Of a stretch of DNA of 64,000 bases, positions 35,830 through 46,918 are shown piece by piece (the stretch's first letter is position 1; every line of letters begins with the position of its first letter). The notes beneath the pieces are model-generated. The model saw only the letters and a program-made list of their open reading frames with translations. It was not told the origin of the DNA and searched no databases. The stretch is from Nageia nagi (Eukaryota; Pinophyta): the NCBI GenBank assembly GCA_050084985.1, contig JBITNC010000001.1, forward strand, positions 146,444,001 through 146,508,000, given 5' to 3'. A program made the position numbers and the translations under genes.

Positions 35830-37629
35830 CCCCTTGCATGCATTCAGAGAATTGAAGCAAAAAATAGAATCAATTACATATTGTTTTGATTATATTTTTA
35901 CTGTTTGCATCTTGTGGAATTATAAACTAACTTAATCTGTTTGATTTGTTGTTTTTTTTTTATTTTTTGGTGTTTTTTGGATCATCAATGATCGTACCAA
36001 AATCACCAATGATAGCTCTAAAATCACCAACGATCATTGTAAAATCATCAACGATCGCTGTAAAATTGGTATGTTTTCTAATCTGATGTAAATATAGTAA
36101 ATGTAAGTAGGCATTTAAAATGACAGTCGGTAAAATTTTGTGTGATCTCTTTGCTCAGAGTGCATGTAGAAAATGGGTAGCAAAACTTTAAATGCATTTT
36201 TATTTAATGTATGTTATGAATAATGTTGTTTATTTTTATTCTTTTGGGTTAAGGATACGTACACATTAATACTTTTTATCTTGCCTACTTATGCTCTCCC
36301 TTTGCGCTTTATGCAATCTAAGGTGACCAAAATAGACTTGATAAGAAGGAATAATTAAATGTCTCTTTTTTTCACACTAATTTTAATTTGGTTAATTTAT
36401 CACACATAATGACCTCTTACCAAGTCTGCCCTTACCACTCCAATGGAGGTCGAAGGGATATGTGATTAGTAAGAGGAAGTAATTTAGTACACTTAATACT
36501 TCCACTATTGGAAGGAGTAAATGAATTACACTTAATTTGGAATGAACCTAAGGTAAATGAATTGGGTTTTGGGTAGTATAAATCATATTAAAAGGTTAAT
36601 GAATTGGAGGGATTTGAATACATTAAGTACTTTCACTTAACAAAGTATGCTCTCACTTTTGCACTTCAAGCGATCTTAAGTGATCAGAAATAAGTTAAGT
36701 GAAAGAGGTAAAATTTATTCACATCTTATTTGGAAATATACTTCACATTAACACTCTTAAAGATGTCTACCCTTACCACTCCATTGGAGGTCGAAGGGAT
36801 ATGTGACTCTTGGAGGAGTAATTGAACCTCACTTAACTAATTTATCTACACTTAATGGCTTCTTACCAAGTCTGCTCTTACCACTCCATTAGAGATCGAA
36901 GAGATATGTGACTAGTAAGAAGAGGGAATTTATTACACATAATACTTCCATAGCTAGAAGGGGTTAATGAACATCATTAAGAGGTTGGATAATGAATCAC
37001 ATTATAATTAAAAAGAATCATGGGTTTATTAAGCTCAAGACTCACTTAAAATAAACTTTTTGATTATATCACATTAAGATAAAATAAGTAAATGGACATG
37101 AATGCTTGGGAGGGTAGTATGCATAAATGTATTTTACTTGTTTAAATGCACTTCATAAGGCCTTAAAGGAATAATTGAACATTAACGAGTTGAATGTCAC
37201 TACCAACCGTTAATTCTTACTTCTTTGTAACCACCGACATAACACACTTGAAGCCATAGAGCTAGTTACACTTGGAGGTGATGACCAAGGTAACTTTCCA
37301 TTAGGTAGGAGTCAAAAAAGGAGACTCATCTAGAACCAAGCCAAAAACCATAGAAACTTGCAAACATTAGAATTACCCAACCTACCTTGTTTAACACTTG
37401 ACTAGTCAAAACAAAATAGGAAAATTAAAAAGATTAAAAATAAACAACCCATATCATTCATTTAATTCAGACATTAAAAATATGCAAAAAAGTTAAAGAA
37501 GATAATTACATCATTAAAAGTAGGTTTGCATACAGGCTGTTTATGTATTAAATTGTTTTCTCGAAAATATAATCTAAAAGATAAAAAATAGAGTTTCTTG
37601 TTTACGATGCTTGTTTATGATATCTAAAA
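35830..37629 (+). other. Leader (5' UTR) of element 1 with repeats and hairpin modules
   Basis: About 1.8 kb of non-coding sequence lies between primer site and ORF1. It contains the leader microrepeat array (35980-36068), a block around TATGCTCTCCCTTTGCGCTT (36290), and three related modules at 36413-36476, about 36751-36820 and 36859-36922. The first and third are each 64 bp, bounded by (C)CT(C/T)TTAC and GTAAGAGG/GTAAGAAG arms with an inner CTTACCACTCCAATGGAGGTCGAAGG. The same layout recurs in element 2. Long structured leaders can carry packaging or translation signals; here that is inference only. Confidence 0.7.
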
Positions 37630-39010
37630 ATGGTTCAAACTAGAAGTATGATCGCTAAGAAAATGCGAGAACACCCATTTGAAATACAAGAAATAGATTC
37701 AGATAATATGGATTTGATAGAGTATTCGGTGAGGAGGCCACCTCATTTAGATGAATCAGATCCACAGGTAGTTTGTTATGAAAGTAAAGATTAGGATTGG
37801 GGTTATGATCAAACTAGATTGCAAAGAAAAAGTATAGAAGATCCTATTACCAAGGCTAGAATGCAAGTGTTAGATGAAGAGTTAATTGAAATTCATCATC
37901 GCCTAGCTAATCATAGTTCCTAAGACATCTTCTAGTTTACCAAGAGATGTCAAAAAACTAAATCATAGGCATGATAACTTAGAAATTGACAAGGATAAAT
38001 CTTGGGCTGAAACTATAGCAGTACCAAAGATTGAGTCTTATAAAGTTAAATATGAAAGAGTCATTCATCTATTATCAGATGGTCAAAAAGTAAGCTTTTT
38101 AATCCAAAAGGAGGGAGCTTCTTTTTCTCATAAATCTCTCGAATTAGGAAAAAATGAAGTATCAATACCTACGAGTAATTTATCTCAAATAGCTACTTCA
38201 ATGAAGCAAACGAAGAAATCTTATTCTTCAAAGGGAGGATTACATAGAAGGACATCTAAGTACAAAATAGAAGAGATACCTTCCTATGAAGAACTAGAAG
38301 AACGATAATTATGTAAAATAAAAGCTGGTCAAAAATTCATAGAAATATATGTTGATGATATTAAAAAGGCCGTAGGGATGCAATATCTTCTAAAGGAAGT
38401 TGATGAATTCATTAAAATTCAAGAACAAGAGAATAAATTAAAAGAAATGTAAGATAAACTTCTTAGAGATAAAAGGAAATTCATAGAACAAGAACAAGCA
38501 AACAAAGAAAGAAATGAGTTCCTAGAACAAGAAAAGAAAAGACTTCATAAAGAGCATGAGATTCAACTTCGTTTACAGGAATTACAACTTAAAGAATTAG
38601 AGAATGAAAATATAAAAAGGGAACAATATCTATGTATGGAGAAAGAAAAAATAAAGATAGTGGGATGAATATCAAAAAATAAAGAATTTGAAACTGGAAA
38701 CTCCTGAAGGAAGTCAAATACAAAGATATCAAGATCCTTACTTAGATAAATAAGAAGCGATGGATAAAGAGATAGCCATTTTATTACAAAAGGAAATGGA
38801 TAAGGAACTAGAACTTCAAAAACTATATGATAAATAAAAGCAAGATTCTATTAAAAGTTCGGTTGAACAAACCCAAAATCAAACAAGACAACCTGATTAC
38901 AAAGGAAAAGATCTATATGGAAAAGGGATATCCCAAAAACCTCCTAGAATCCCTATTCTACGATGATATTCACCTCTTAAAATATTGCCTCCACCACCGT
39001 TAGAGTTTCC
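37630..39010 (+). pseudogene. Element 1 ORF1/N-terminal Gag extension, broken
   Basis: ATG at 37630 begins MVQTRSMIAKKMREHPFEIQ. It aligns with the element 2 frame at 52852. The Lys/Glu-rich coiled-coil region (about 38340-38700) is recognisable across stops and frameshifts. Tat/Ogre elements often have an ORF before gag, and this is its positional equivalent. Its function is unknown. Decay is heavy: frames change at least once before gag begins in another frame. Confidence 0.6.
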
Positions 39011-40430
39011 TTCTGACTATGAGTCTTACATTTCAAGATCAATTTTGGAAAAGGATCTGAATACTCAAAGATATCATAGACACACTCAAGGTCATAAAAC
39101 CGATAAAGAATTAGAAGACTTTATGAAGGATTTTATAAATTGAGAAATGAATGTTCAAAGACTTCAAAAGTTAAATTACAAGAACATTTGTAATGAACCT
39201 ATTCATCCAAGTGTTCCAAAAAAGAAACTACCATATAGGTTTGAATTTCCTAAAATAGAGTCATTTAAAGGAAGAGAAGACCCCAAAGAACATTTGAGGA
39301 AATTTACATTCTCTAGTTATCAGATAGCCAATGATGACTCATTAATGTTACATATATTTCCTATGACACTCGCAGGCCAAGCTTTAGATTGGTATAATAG
39401 TTTACCTATGCATAGTTTATATATGTTCGGATAATTGGCTAATCAATTTCTTGAACATTTTAGAATCAATATTAAAGAAAGATCTTCAATTACTGATCTT
39501 ACAAGATAGCAACAATTTCCTAATGAAACTATACAAGATTACATCTCAAGATGGTGGGCTATACTCACTAGTATGCCTTATACAATACCATAAGAGGAAT
39601 TGGTTAAATTATTTAGTCAAAGTTGTTTAAGACCAATAGTCAGTGTTCTCCAAATTCAACAACATAGAACTTTTGAAGAAGCTATTGCATAGGTAGTAGT
39701 TATAGAAAGAGTTAAAATTCAAGATGGAGAACTAAAGCTCAAGAAAAAAAATACAAAAAGAGTAACCAATATGAGAACAGTACTAAACAGCCATAAAACA
39801 ATCAAATAGCTATGACAGAAGATTCTGGTCAAGCTTCAAAAATCAAAGAAAATGTTGAACTTAAACCTAAAAGAAATTTTACCCCATTAGCAGAACCATT
39901 AGCTGAAATACTTAAAAAATTATGTGATAATGGTATGATTAGATTACCTGATATAAAACCTAAAAATCCTAATGCTAAGGGAAGCAAATGGTATAAGGAA
40001 AATGAATTTTGTGCTTATCATAGGTAAAAAGGACATAATACAAATAGATGTCGAACTTTACAACATAAAATTCAAGACTTGATAGATAGTCAAAAAATAG
40101 ATGTGGATAATCCTATTGTGCCTTCAAATCAAAATTTAGGGATATATCAAAACCCCTTACCTTCACATCAGGCTAATAATGTGGCACCTATCCCAAACCA
40201 AATGAACTATACATGGAAAAATAAGGATATACCATTTATAGGAACTATAGATGATTCAATACATATGATTGGTATAGCCATAAGAGCACAACAATATCAG
40301 AATAAATAGGATAATCCATGAAAAAATCAATCGATATCAAACCCAATTAATATACAACCTATACCTCCTTCGCAACAACCTAAAGTTTTGATAAAAGGTG
40401 CTCTTCAACAATAATTAAAAATGTCTCCAA
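39011..40430 (+). pseudogene. Element 1 gag
   Basis: Open stretches at 39147-39434, 39812-40027 and 40079-40309 carry the gag core (FPKIESFKGREDPKEHLRKF, LMLHIFPMTLAGQALDWYN) and the knuckle region near 40000-40060, where NEFCAYHR meets a stop and then KGHNTNRCR. The knuckle form C-X2-H-X4-H-X4-C is usual in Tat/Athila-type Gags. Stops correspond to CAA/CAG/CGA codons in element 2. Confidence 0.78.
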
Positions 40431-41106
40431 TTAAAATGACCTTATTTGAATTATTACAATAGTCTGAGAGTTATAGGGAGGCTATGAATCAAATTCTATA
40501 AGAAATTCAAGTGGATACTAGTAACCCCAATAATTTTATTTCAATAGTTGAAAGTTTGAGGATATCTCAACAACCTAGCATCACCTTCTATGAACAAGAA
40601 AAATTAAATAACGATGGATTAGGCAGACTTGATCCACCTTTACATATAATAGGTAAAGTAGATGGGAAATTATTTAAAAAAATTCTGATAGATGAAGGTT
40701 TAGCTATAAATATAATTTCAGATGCTGCATACAAAAATTTGAATTTATCAGATTCGCTTATTTTAGCTCCTTCTTTACAAATTAGGGCATTTAATGATGT
40801 AGTGTGTTCAATTTGGGATCAATAGTGCTGTTGATTATAGTAGGGGCTAAAATCGTTCAAACTTTATTACATATAATTGAAGGAAATATTATACAATACA
40901 ACGTTCTTTTAGGACGTCCATGGATTAGAGAAATACAATGTGTTCCATCAACTTATCATGGATGTTTAAAATACATTTATAAAGATAACGTTCATTATGT
41001 GTTTAAAGATCTAGATCCTTACTCGCATTGTAATTTAATTTTTGATCCAAATAAAGTGACCTTACCGTCTCCTAATTTATCAACTATATTGATGAATAAA
41101 GTATGA
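40431..41106 (+). pseudogene. Element 1 aspartic protease
   Basis: Open stretches 40511-40825 and 40804-41106 read KKILIDEGLAINIISDAAYK and YNVLLGRPWIREIQCVPSTY. The pattern ILVD.GSA.N…LL..APSLQIRAFN…LLGRPWI is that of Tat/Ogre proteases. The active-site triad is D-E-G and the following Ser is Leu in this copy. A frameshift lies at about 40820. Confidence 0.78.
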
Positions 41107-42356
41107 ATCAATCTAAAGTCATAAAAGGAAAAGGTGATATAGTTATACAAGATAAAGATACTTGGGAAAAAGTTTCTAAAACTTTAGATGAAAAATATGG
41201 AGCTTCTTCATCAAAACAAGTAAATACTACATCTAATAATGACTCATCTAATGTATATCCAATAAAAGTTAAATTAAGGGATTTAGGGATTGGAGAATAT
41301 GACGTAGATGATGTGGTATTTAGTATACCTTCATCACAAGAAATGAGAAGATTATCTGAATCACCTAGTGTGATTGGACAAATAGTGCCTTTAGGAGAAG
41401 TACCTAATCAGACAATGTTCATCTATGTGGGGATAGGGGATCCTCTGTCAACAATACCCAATCAAACATATGAAGGAAATTTCAATAATGACATGAAATA
41501 TTTATCACCATGTTCAAGAAAATTTGTCTTAAACTATTTTAACAAATGTAATTGGCAAGGATGAGGATTGGGTCGATATAAACAGGGTCCACGAGAGATA
41601 ATTGAATTACAATACCAATATCCCACTAACAAAAGTGGATTAGGTTATCAAAATAAATGTGAAAATCTTGCTAAATTAGAAAATTTAGGAGAAGAGAATT
41701 TGGATTATAATGAAGAAATATTAGAGAAAGAATCCATAGTACAAGAAATTATTGATATAAGAGAAGAACAATTAAGTGAAATGGATGTCTTAGAAGGTGT
41801 CAAAACACTCTTTATTAATAATATTGAGCCACTCTGGAATCATTCATGTTTACTAAGACATATACAAGAAAAAATAAATAAAAATGTCAAATCATCAATC
41901 ATTTCATATTCAGATATATCATCGGTAAATATGGTTACAATAAAAGAGAATGATATTGAAGATCAAAATAATGAACAAATAGATGAAGTTAACGAAAATC
42001 AAAATTTAATCAAAATAATAGCCAATACTTCTATAGATGAAATAATTGTTGATTTCTCTCTTATATCATCTAATCCTTCGGTACATGAATTCAAAAATGT
42101 AGATCACATACTTGGTTCCTATGAAAATCAAGTATGCACGAATGAACAAACTCAAGAATACGATGAAGAATATAGTGTTAATGACAATGGCTGGATACCA
42201 GTACCAAATCAATTAGAAGAAGGGTTGTATATGCTTACTGAAAAAGTCTTACAAATAAATATTAGTAATGATCATCAAAATCCTAAAATTATTCAATTAG
42301 GAGAAAACCTCATGAAAAATGAACAAGAAGAAATTATAACCTTATTAAAAGAATGA
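41107..42356 (+). pseudogene. Element 1 protease-RT linker with G-patch-like motif
   Basis: Near 41545-41660 the sequence reads CNWQG, a stop, GLGRYKQGP, and later NKSGLGYQ. This matches the G-patch layout (G.GLG…QG…GLGY) that Ogre-type elements carry between protease and RT. The rest (41670-42356) is an Asp/Glu/Asn-rich spacer with a conserved GWIPVPNQLEEG block near 42190. Open stretches 41103-41564 and 41568-42356 are separated by one stop inside the G-patch. G-patches bind RNA or stimulate helicases elsewhere; the role here is unknown. Confidence 0.65.
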
Positions 42357-43200
42357 GAAAAGGTATTTGAATGGTCATATGCAGACATGCCTGGAATAGA
42401 TCCTAAATTAGTAGTACATAATTTAGCATTAAAGCCTGATGCTAAACCAATTAAACAAAAATTATGTAAAATGCATCCTACTATAGCATTAATGGTAAAA
42501 GAAGAACTTCAAAAGTTATTAGAAGCTAAATTTATACAACCTATAGATTACTCATATTGGATATCTAATATGGTACCTATGAAAAAACCAAATGGAAAAA
42601 TAAGAATATGTACAAATTTTCATGATCTTAACAAAGCTTGTCCTAAAGATGATTTCCCTCTACCTAGCATTGATAGTTTGGTAGACTTGACAGCACGACA
42701 TGATATGTTATCATTAATGGATGGGTTTTCTGGTTATAATCAAATAAAAATAGCTACTGAAGATCAACATAAAATAGCTTTTATAACTCCTTGGGGTACT
42801 TTTTGTTATAAAGTTATGCCTTTTGGATTGAAAAATGCCAAGGCAAATTATCAAAGAGCTATGACTTATATATTCCATGATTATATGCATGACATAGTAG
42901 AAGATTATGTCGATGATTTGTTGGTTAGATCTAAATATCGAGTAGATCATTGAAAAGATCTAATTAAAGTCTTAGATAGATTATTAGAACATAAAGTAAG
43001 ATTAAATCTAAAAAAATGTGTTTTTGGTGTAACTTCAAGAAAATTATTAGGATTTATTGTGTCTCGATGAGGAATTGAAATAGATCCTAGTAAAGTGAAG
43101 GCAATAGTAAACATGCCACCTCCTGTAGATCTAAAACAATTACAAAGTTTACAAGGTAAGTTACAAGCCATTAGAAGGTTTATAGCTCAACTTTCTGATA
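42357..43200 (+). pseudogene. Element 1 reverse transcriptase
   Basis: Open stretch 42387-42953 reads MPGIDPKLVVHNLALKP, WISNMVPMKKPNGKIRICTN, LNKACPKDDFPLPSIDSLVD, SLMDGFSGYNQIKIATEDQH and CYKVMPFGLKNAKANYQRAM, with YVDD at 42906-42917. The DLNKACPKDDFPLP…MDGFSGYNQI signature places it in the Tat/Ogre branch. Motif A Asp and the YVDD box are intact, but a TGA at 42951 and others stop the frame. Confidence 0.88.
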
Positions 43201-43730
43201 AATGTAAACCATTTACAAAATTATTAAAAAGGGAGTAGAATATTATTGGGGAAAAGAGCAACAAGATGCATTCGATGAAATTAAAAGTTATTTATTATCG
43301 CCTCCTATCTTAAGTCCACCAAGAAAAGATGTACCCTTTTTGTTATATATCTCTGCTACTAAAAATGCTTTAGGAATAATGCTTGCTCAAAAGAATGAAC
43401 ACAATAAAGAGCAAGATATATATTATCTGAGTAGAACCCTAGTGACCTATGAGATTAAGTATATATATTTGGAAAAATTATGTCTTGCTATTGTTTTTGC
43501 TACTAAAAAACTTTGACACTATATGCTTAATCATACAACATATGTCATCTCTAAAATGGATCTGTTGAAATATATGATGAATAAAACATATCAAAATTCA
43601 AGGATTGCAAAGTGGATAATGCACTTAACTGAATTTGATTTACATTTTATTAGATAAAAGTCAATAAAAGGATAAGTAATTGCTGACTATCTCGTTGATG
43701 CTCCATTGCAAGATAATAAACCCCTTGTCA
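43201..43730 (+). pseudogene. Element 1 Ty3-type RNase H
   Basis: Sequence includes YYWGKEQQDAFDEIKSYLLS (about 43242), DVPFLLYISATKNALGIMLA and SYEIKYIYLEKLCLAIVFAT-like sequence near 43450. It lies directly after RT. At the position of the first catalytic Asp (usually YL.AS…..G..L) both copies read YISAT, so this connection/RNase H domain looks inactive already in the common ancestor, which is usual where a second RNase H has been added. One frameshift near 43235 and stops at 43658 and 43675 break it. Confidence 0.7.
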
Positions 43731-43779
43731 TTGAATTACCTGATGATGGGGTGTTTCAATTAGATGAAATTGAAATACT

Positions 43780-44220
43780 TGTAGAACCTGAAGACGATTG
43801 GGATATGACAATACACTTTGATGGTTCTCGATGTGAACAAGGTGGTGGAGTGGAGTAGGTGTTGTATTTATAACCCCATAAGGGATCCCTATACCATATT
43901 CATTTAAACTAAAATTTCTTTGTACTAATAATAATGCAGAATACAAAGCTTTGATATTAGCATTAAGAACTACTACTAAATTAAAACTTAAAATAATTAA
44001 GATTATTGGAGATTCTTTACTCATCATCAATCAAGTGAAAGGAATCTATCAATGTAAAGAACCTTTACTCCAAAAGTATAAAGCATTAGTTGAAAAATTA
44101 TTAAAAATATTTTGACCAATTTAGTATAGAAGCGACACCAAGATCATCTAATAGATTTGCAGATGCTATGGCTTCTATTGGATCTCTTATCCCAGAAGAT
44201 CCTAAAAAATCTTCAATACA
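43780..44220 (+). pseudogene. Element 1 archaeal-type RNase H
   Basis: Sequence gives DWDMTIHFDGSRCEQGGG, LCTNNNAEYKALILAL, IKIIGDSLLIINQVKG and SNRFADAMASIGSLI. The four acidic positions (D of HFDGS, E of NAEY, D of IGDS, D of FADA) are all present. A frameshift at about 43850 and another near 44105 break the frame. This extra domain is characteristic of plant Tat-lineage Ty3/gypsy elements. Confidence 0.82.
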
Positions 44221-44329
44221 AGTTGAGATAATTCAATTGTCTCAATCATCATTACAATAGGAAGATGAAGAAAAAAGTGTATTAAATATTGACATAACTG
44301 ATAAAGATAATTGGTACAAAGAATTGATG

Positions 44330-45575
44330 GGTTTTTTAAAATTTGGAACTCTTCCTGCAAACCTTAATAAATCATCACAACGAGCTTTTAAAATCAAAGC
44401 AACTAAATATTGTTTGATAGGGGATATCTTACATCGATGAAATTTTAATGGTATTTTACTTAGATGTCTTGAATGGAATGATGTTAAAAAGGCTATATCT
44501 TCTACCCATGATGGAACATGTGGAGGACATTTTAATGGTGTTGCAATTGTAAAACGATTAATACGAATGAGGTATTATTGGCCAACTATGGAAAAAGATT
44601 GTTGTGAATATGTTAAAAAATGTTTTAAATGTCAACAATACGCTCATTTATTTTCACAACCATCTCAAGAACTACATCCTATACAATCACTTTGGCCATT
44701 CTCTAAATGGGCATTAGAATTAATAGGACAAATTACACCTACATCTTCTGGTGGACACAAGTTCATAATTACAGCAACTGAATATTTTACTAAATGGGTA
44801 GAGGCTATTCCCATGACTTCCACCATTGGTTCATGAATCATGAATTTTATAGAAAATTATATTATATGTAGATTTGGTGTACCTAACCAATTAATTATGG
44901 ATAATGGAAAAATTTTTAAAAATAAGGATGTAAAATAAATATGTGATAAATATAAAATTAAAAAAAGTTTTTCCACTCCATATTATCCACAAGGCAATGG
45001 ATAGGCAGAGGCTACTAATAAAACTATTCGGAACATCTTAGCAAAAATAATAAATGATTCTCATAGAGATTGGCATATTCAAATACCAAAATCCTTATGG
45101 GCTTATTGTACCAGTGTACGCACTCCTATTGGGGCAACACCATTCTCTTTGGTATACAAAATAGAAGCCATCCTACCCATAGAACTTGAAATACCATCTC
45201 TTAGAGTAAGTCTAAGTGAGTAAAATTCTGATGAAGAAGCAAGACAGACTCATTTAGATCAGTTATTATTGTTAGATGAAAAATGTATTAATGCTTTAAA
45301 GCATGTGTATGTTTATTAGGAGAGGATAAAATGAGCTTTTGATAAAAGGGCTCAAATTTTTGAGTTCAAAATAGGTGACTTGGTTTTAAAAGAAAATCAA
45401 CAAACTTCATGAATAGAACGATAGCTTAGAGATAAGTTTGCTCCAAATTGGTTAGGACCATATGTTATTAAGAAACAATTTGGTAAAGGAACTTATCATT
45501 TGTCTGATTTAGAAGGAAATGAAGAGCATGAACCCATAAATATCATGCATCTTCAACCTTTTTATACTTAAAAAA
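44330..45575 (+). pseudogene. Element 1 integrase
   Basis: The zinc domain appears as HDGTCGGHF (about 44508) then YYWPTMEKDCCEYVKKCFKC (44570). The core has WALELIGQITPTSSGGHKFI, LIMDNGKIFKNKD and PYYPQGNG*AEATNKTIRNI. The first catalytic Asp is Glu (codon 44717-44719); the second Asp and the Glu (45008-45010) are kept. The C-terminal GPY-type region (FAPNWLGPYVIKKQFGKGTY) is at about 45435-45495. The polyprotein ends near 45570. Several stops lie at former CAG, CGA and CAA codons. Confidence 0.85.
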
Positions 45576-45599
45576 AAAAAACATGTATATTAGTTTTCT

Positions 45600-45618
45600 T
45601 TTGTTATATATGTATATA

Positions 45619-45660
<42 letters not shown>
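45600..45660. repeat. (TA)n microsatellite
   Basis: About 50 bp of alternating TA lies between integrase and the next ORF of element 1. It is absent at the equivalent place in element 2. Confidence 0.9.
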
Positions 45661-45661
<1 letters not shown>

Positions 45662-45697
45662 ATATTTGTCAAATGTTAATGATTAAAAATAGAAAAG

Positions 45698-46918
45698 ATG
45701 AATCTAGCAAATGGGGTTGCTGAAGGTAGCATAGCACAATCACAAGTACGATTTCCACCACCAAGGTATCCAAGTGATTTAGCATTAATATATTTAAATT
45801 ATAGACTTGATCTTAATCTCTTAAATTATTTATGAATGACCATTGATGAACAATTGGCAAGAACATACCATATGCTTTGCAGTGTAAATAGTGGTTTGAG
45901 AGTCACTTTTTATGGGCATAATGTAGATATTAATTTAGATCCACAAATATATTTTACCCATATGGAAAAAACATTACAAGAAATAACAACTTGTTGTTTA
46001 CAATGGCCTTATGGAATACCGAGGATTGTCATAAATTGTCAATTAACTGAATATTCACTCATTCTAGCTAGGTTGAAATACATTAAATAATTAACCAAAA
46101 GCCTAGATTGGATGGATGAACTTTTACAATTTTTACCTCATAAAAAGGTAATTTATGATTTTTTAGATACTTTTGTGGCTTTTCCTCCCAAAATGTTATA
46201 ATGACACTATAGGCAAATTCATAGATTTTCTCGCATGCAAATGCAACATACAATTTGGAAATGAAGATTGGAGAAAAGGCAAGCTTGTCGTATTACCGAG
46301 CTTAAAATGATAAATCAAATAAAGGTTAGAAATGAGATTATCGAAAAATTATCAAAGGGACATAGAGTACGGAATAATGGAAGTTATCTTCTGGGGTTCG
46401 AAAGTAGGTATGACAAAGACCTTTTTATGAAAGTTATTCGTAACGTTCCTACTCCTTTGTATTCAAATGTCTTTTCCATGCCTATTGAAATACAATAAAA
46501 ATTGGCCTTGACATTCTATGATACACGCGAATCTTATGGTTGGGATGTCAAAATAAATGGATATCAAGTTATTATTTGTATCAATACCTTTGAGTTATGG
46601 TGTTCTCCTAACTCAAAATATGATTTAATGATATATTTCTATCTTCTATGGCCTATAGAAAAGCCCAAAATAATAGTCGATTGTACTCACAACCTGAGTT
46701 TAAAACATCGAGAACAAATCATCTAAATCACACAAACCATAACATGTGAACACTTAGATTATTGTGTTCTAGAAATTTATCATAATCAAGTGGTATTAGA
46801 TTTTAGTTTTTTGTTTAGTTCAACACATTGTTCATTTAATCCTGATGCAGTTCAAACTCGATTTGAACGTGTCATGAATAGATTCCCTATAAAAAATGAT
46901 AAAACCCTAAAAAATTGA
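45698..46918 (+). pseudogene. Post-integrase ORF of element 1, unknown protein
   Basis: ATG at 45698 and a terminal TGA at 46916-46918 bound a single reading frame of 406 codons, interrupted by several internal stops (for example 45833, 46088, 46496) but without a frameshift. It aligns end to end with element 2 (60936-62147). Conserved blocks include FYGHNVDINLDPQIYFTHME, CCLQWPYGIPRI, MDELLQFLPHKKVIYDF and KVIRNVPTPLYSNVFSMPIE. There is no signal peptide, no clear membrane segment and no known motif, so nothing supports an envelope protein. I do not recognise the family. Confidence 0.65.

Noticed and set aside
35470-36068. GATC-rich repeats as a CRISPR array or origin
   Set aside because: Units are degenerate and irregularly spaced, lie in the LTR and leader of a retrotransposon, and there are no cas genes; the DNA is plant nuclear.
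42714-43171. Minus-strand open frames opposite the RT domain
   Set aside because: They are shadows of the RT coding strand and recur opposite element 2 for the same reason.
45698-46918. Post-integrase ORF as a retroviral-type envelope gene
   Set aside because: There is no signal peptide, transmembrane segment or cleavage motif in either copy.
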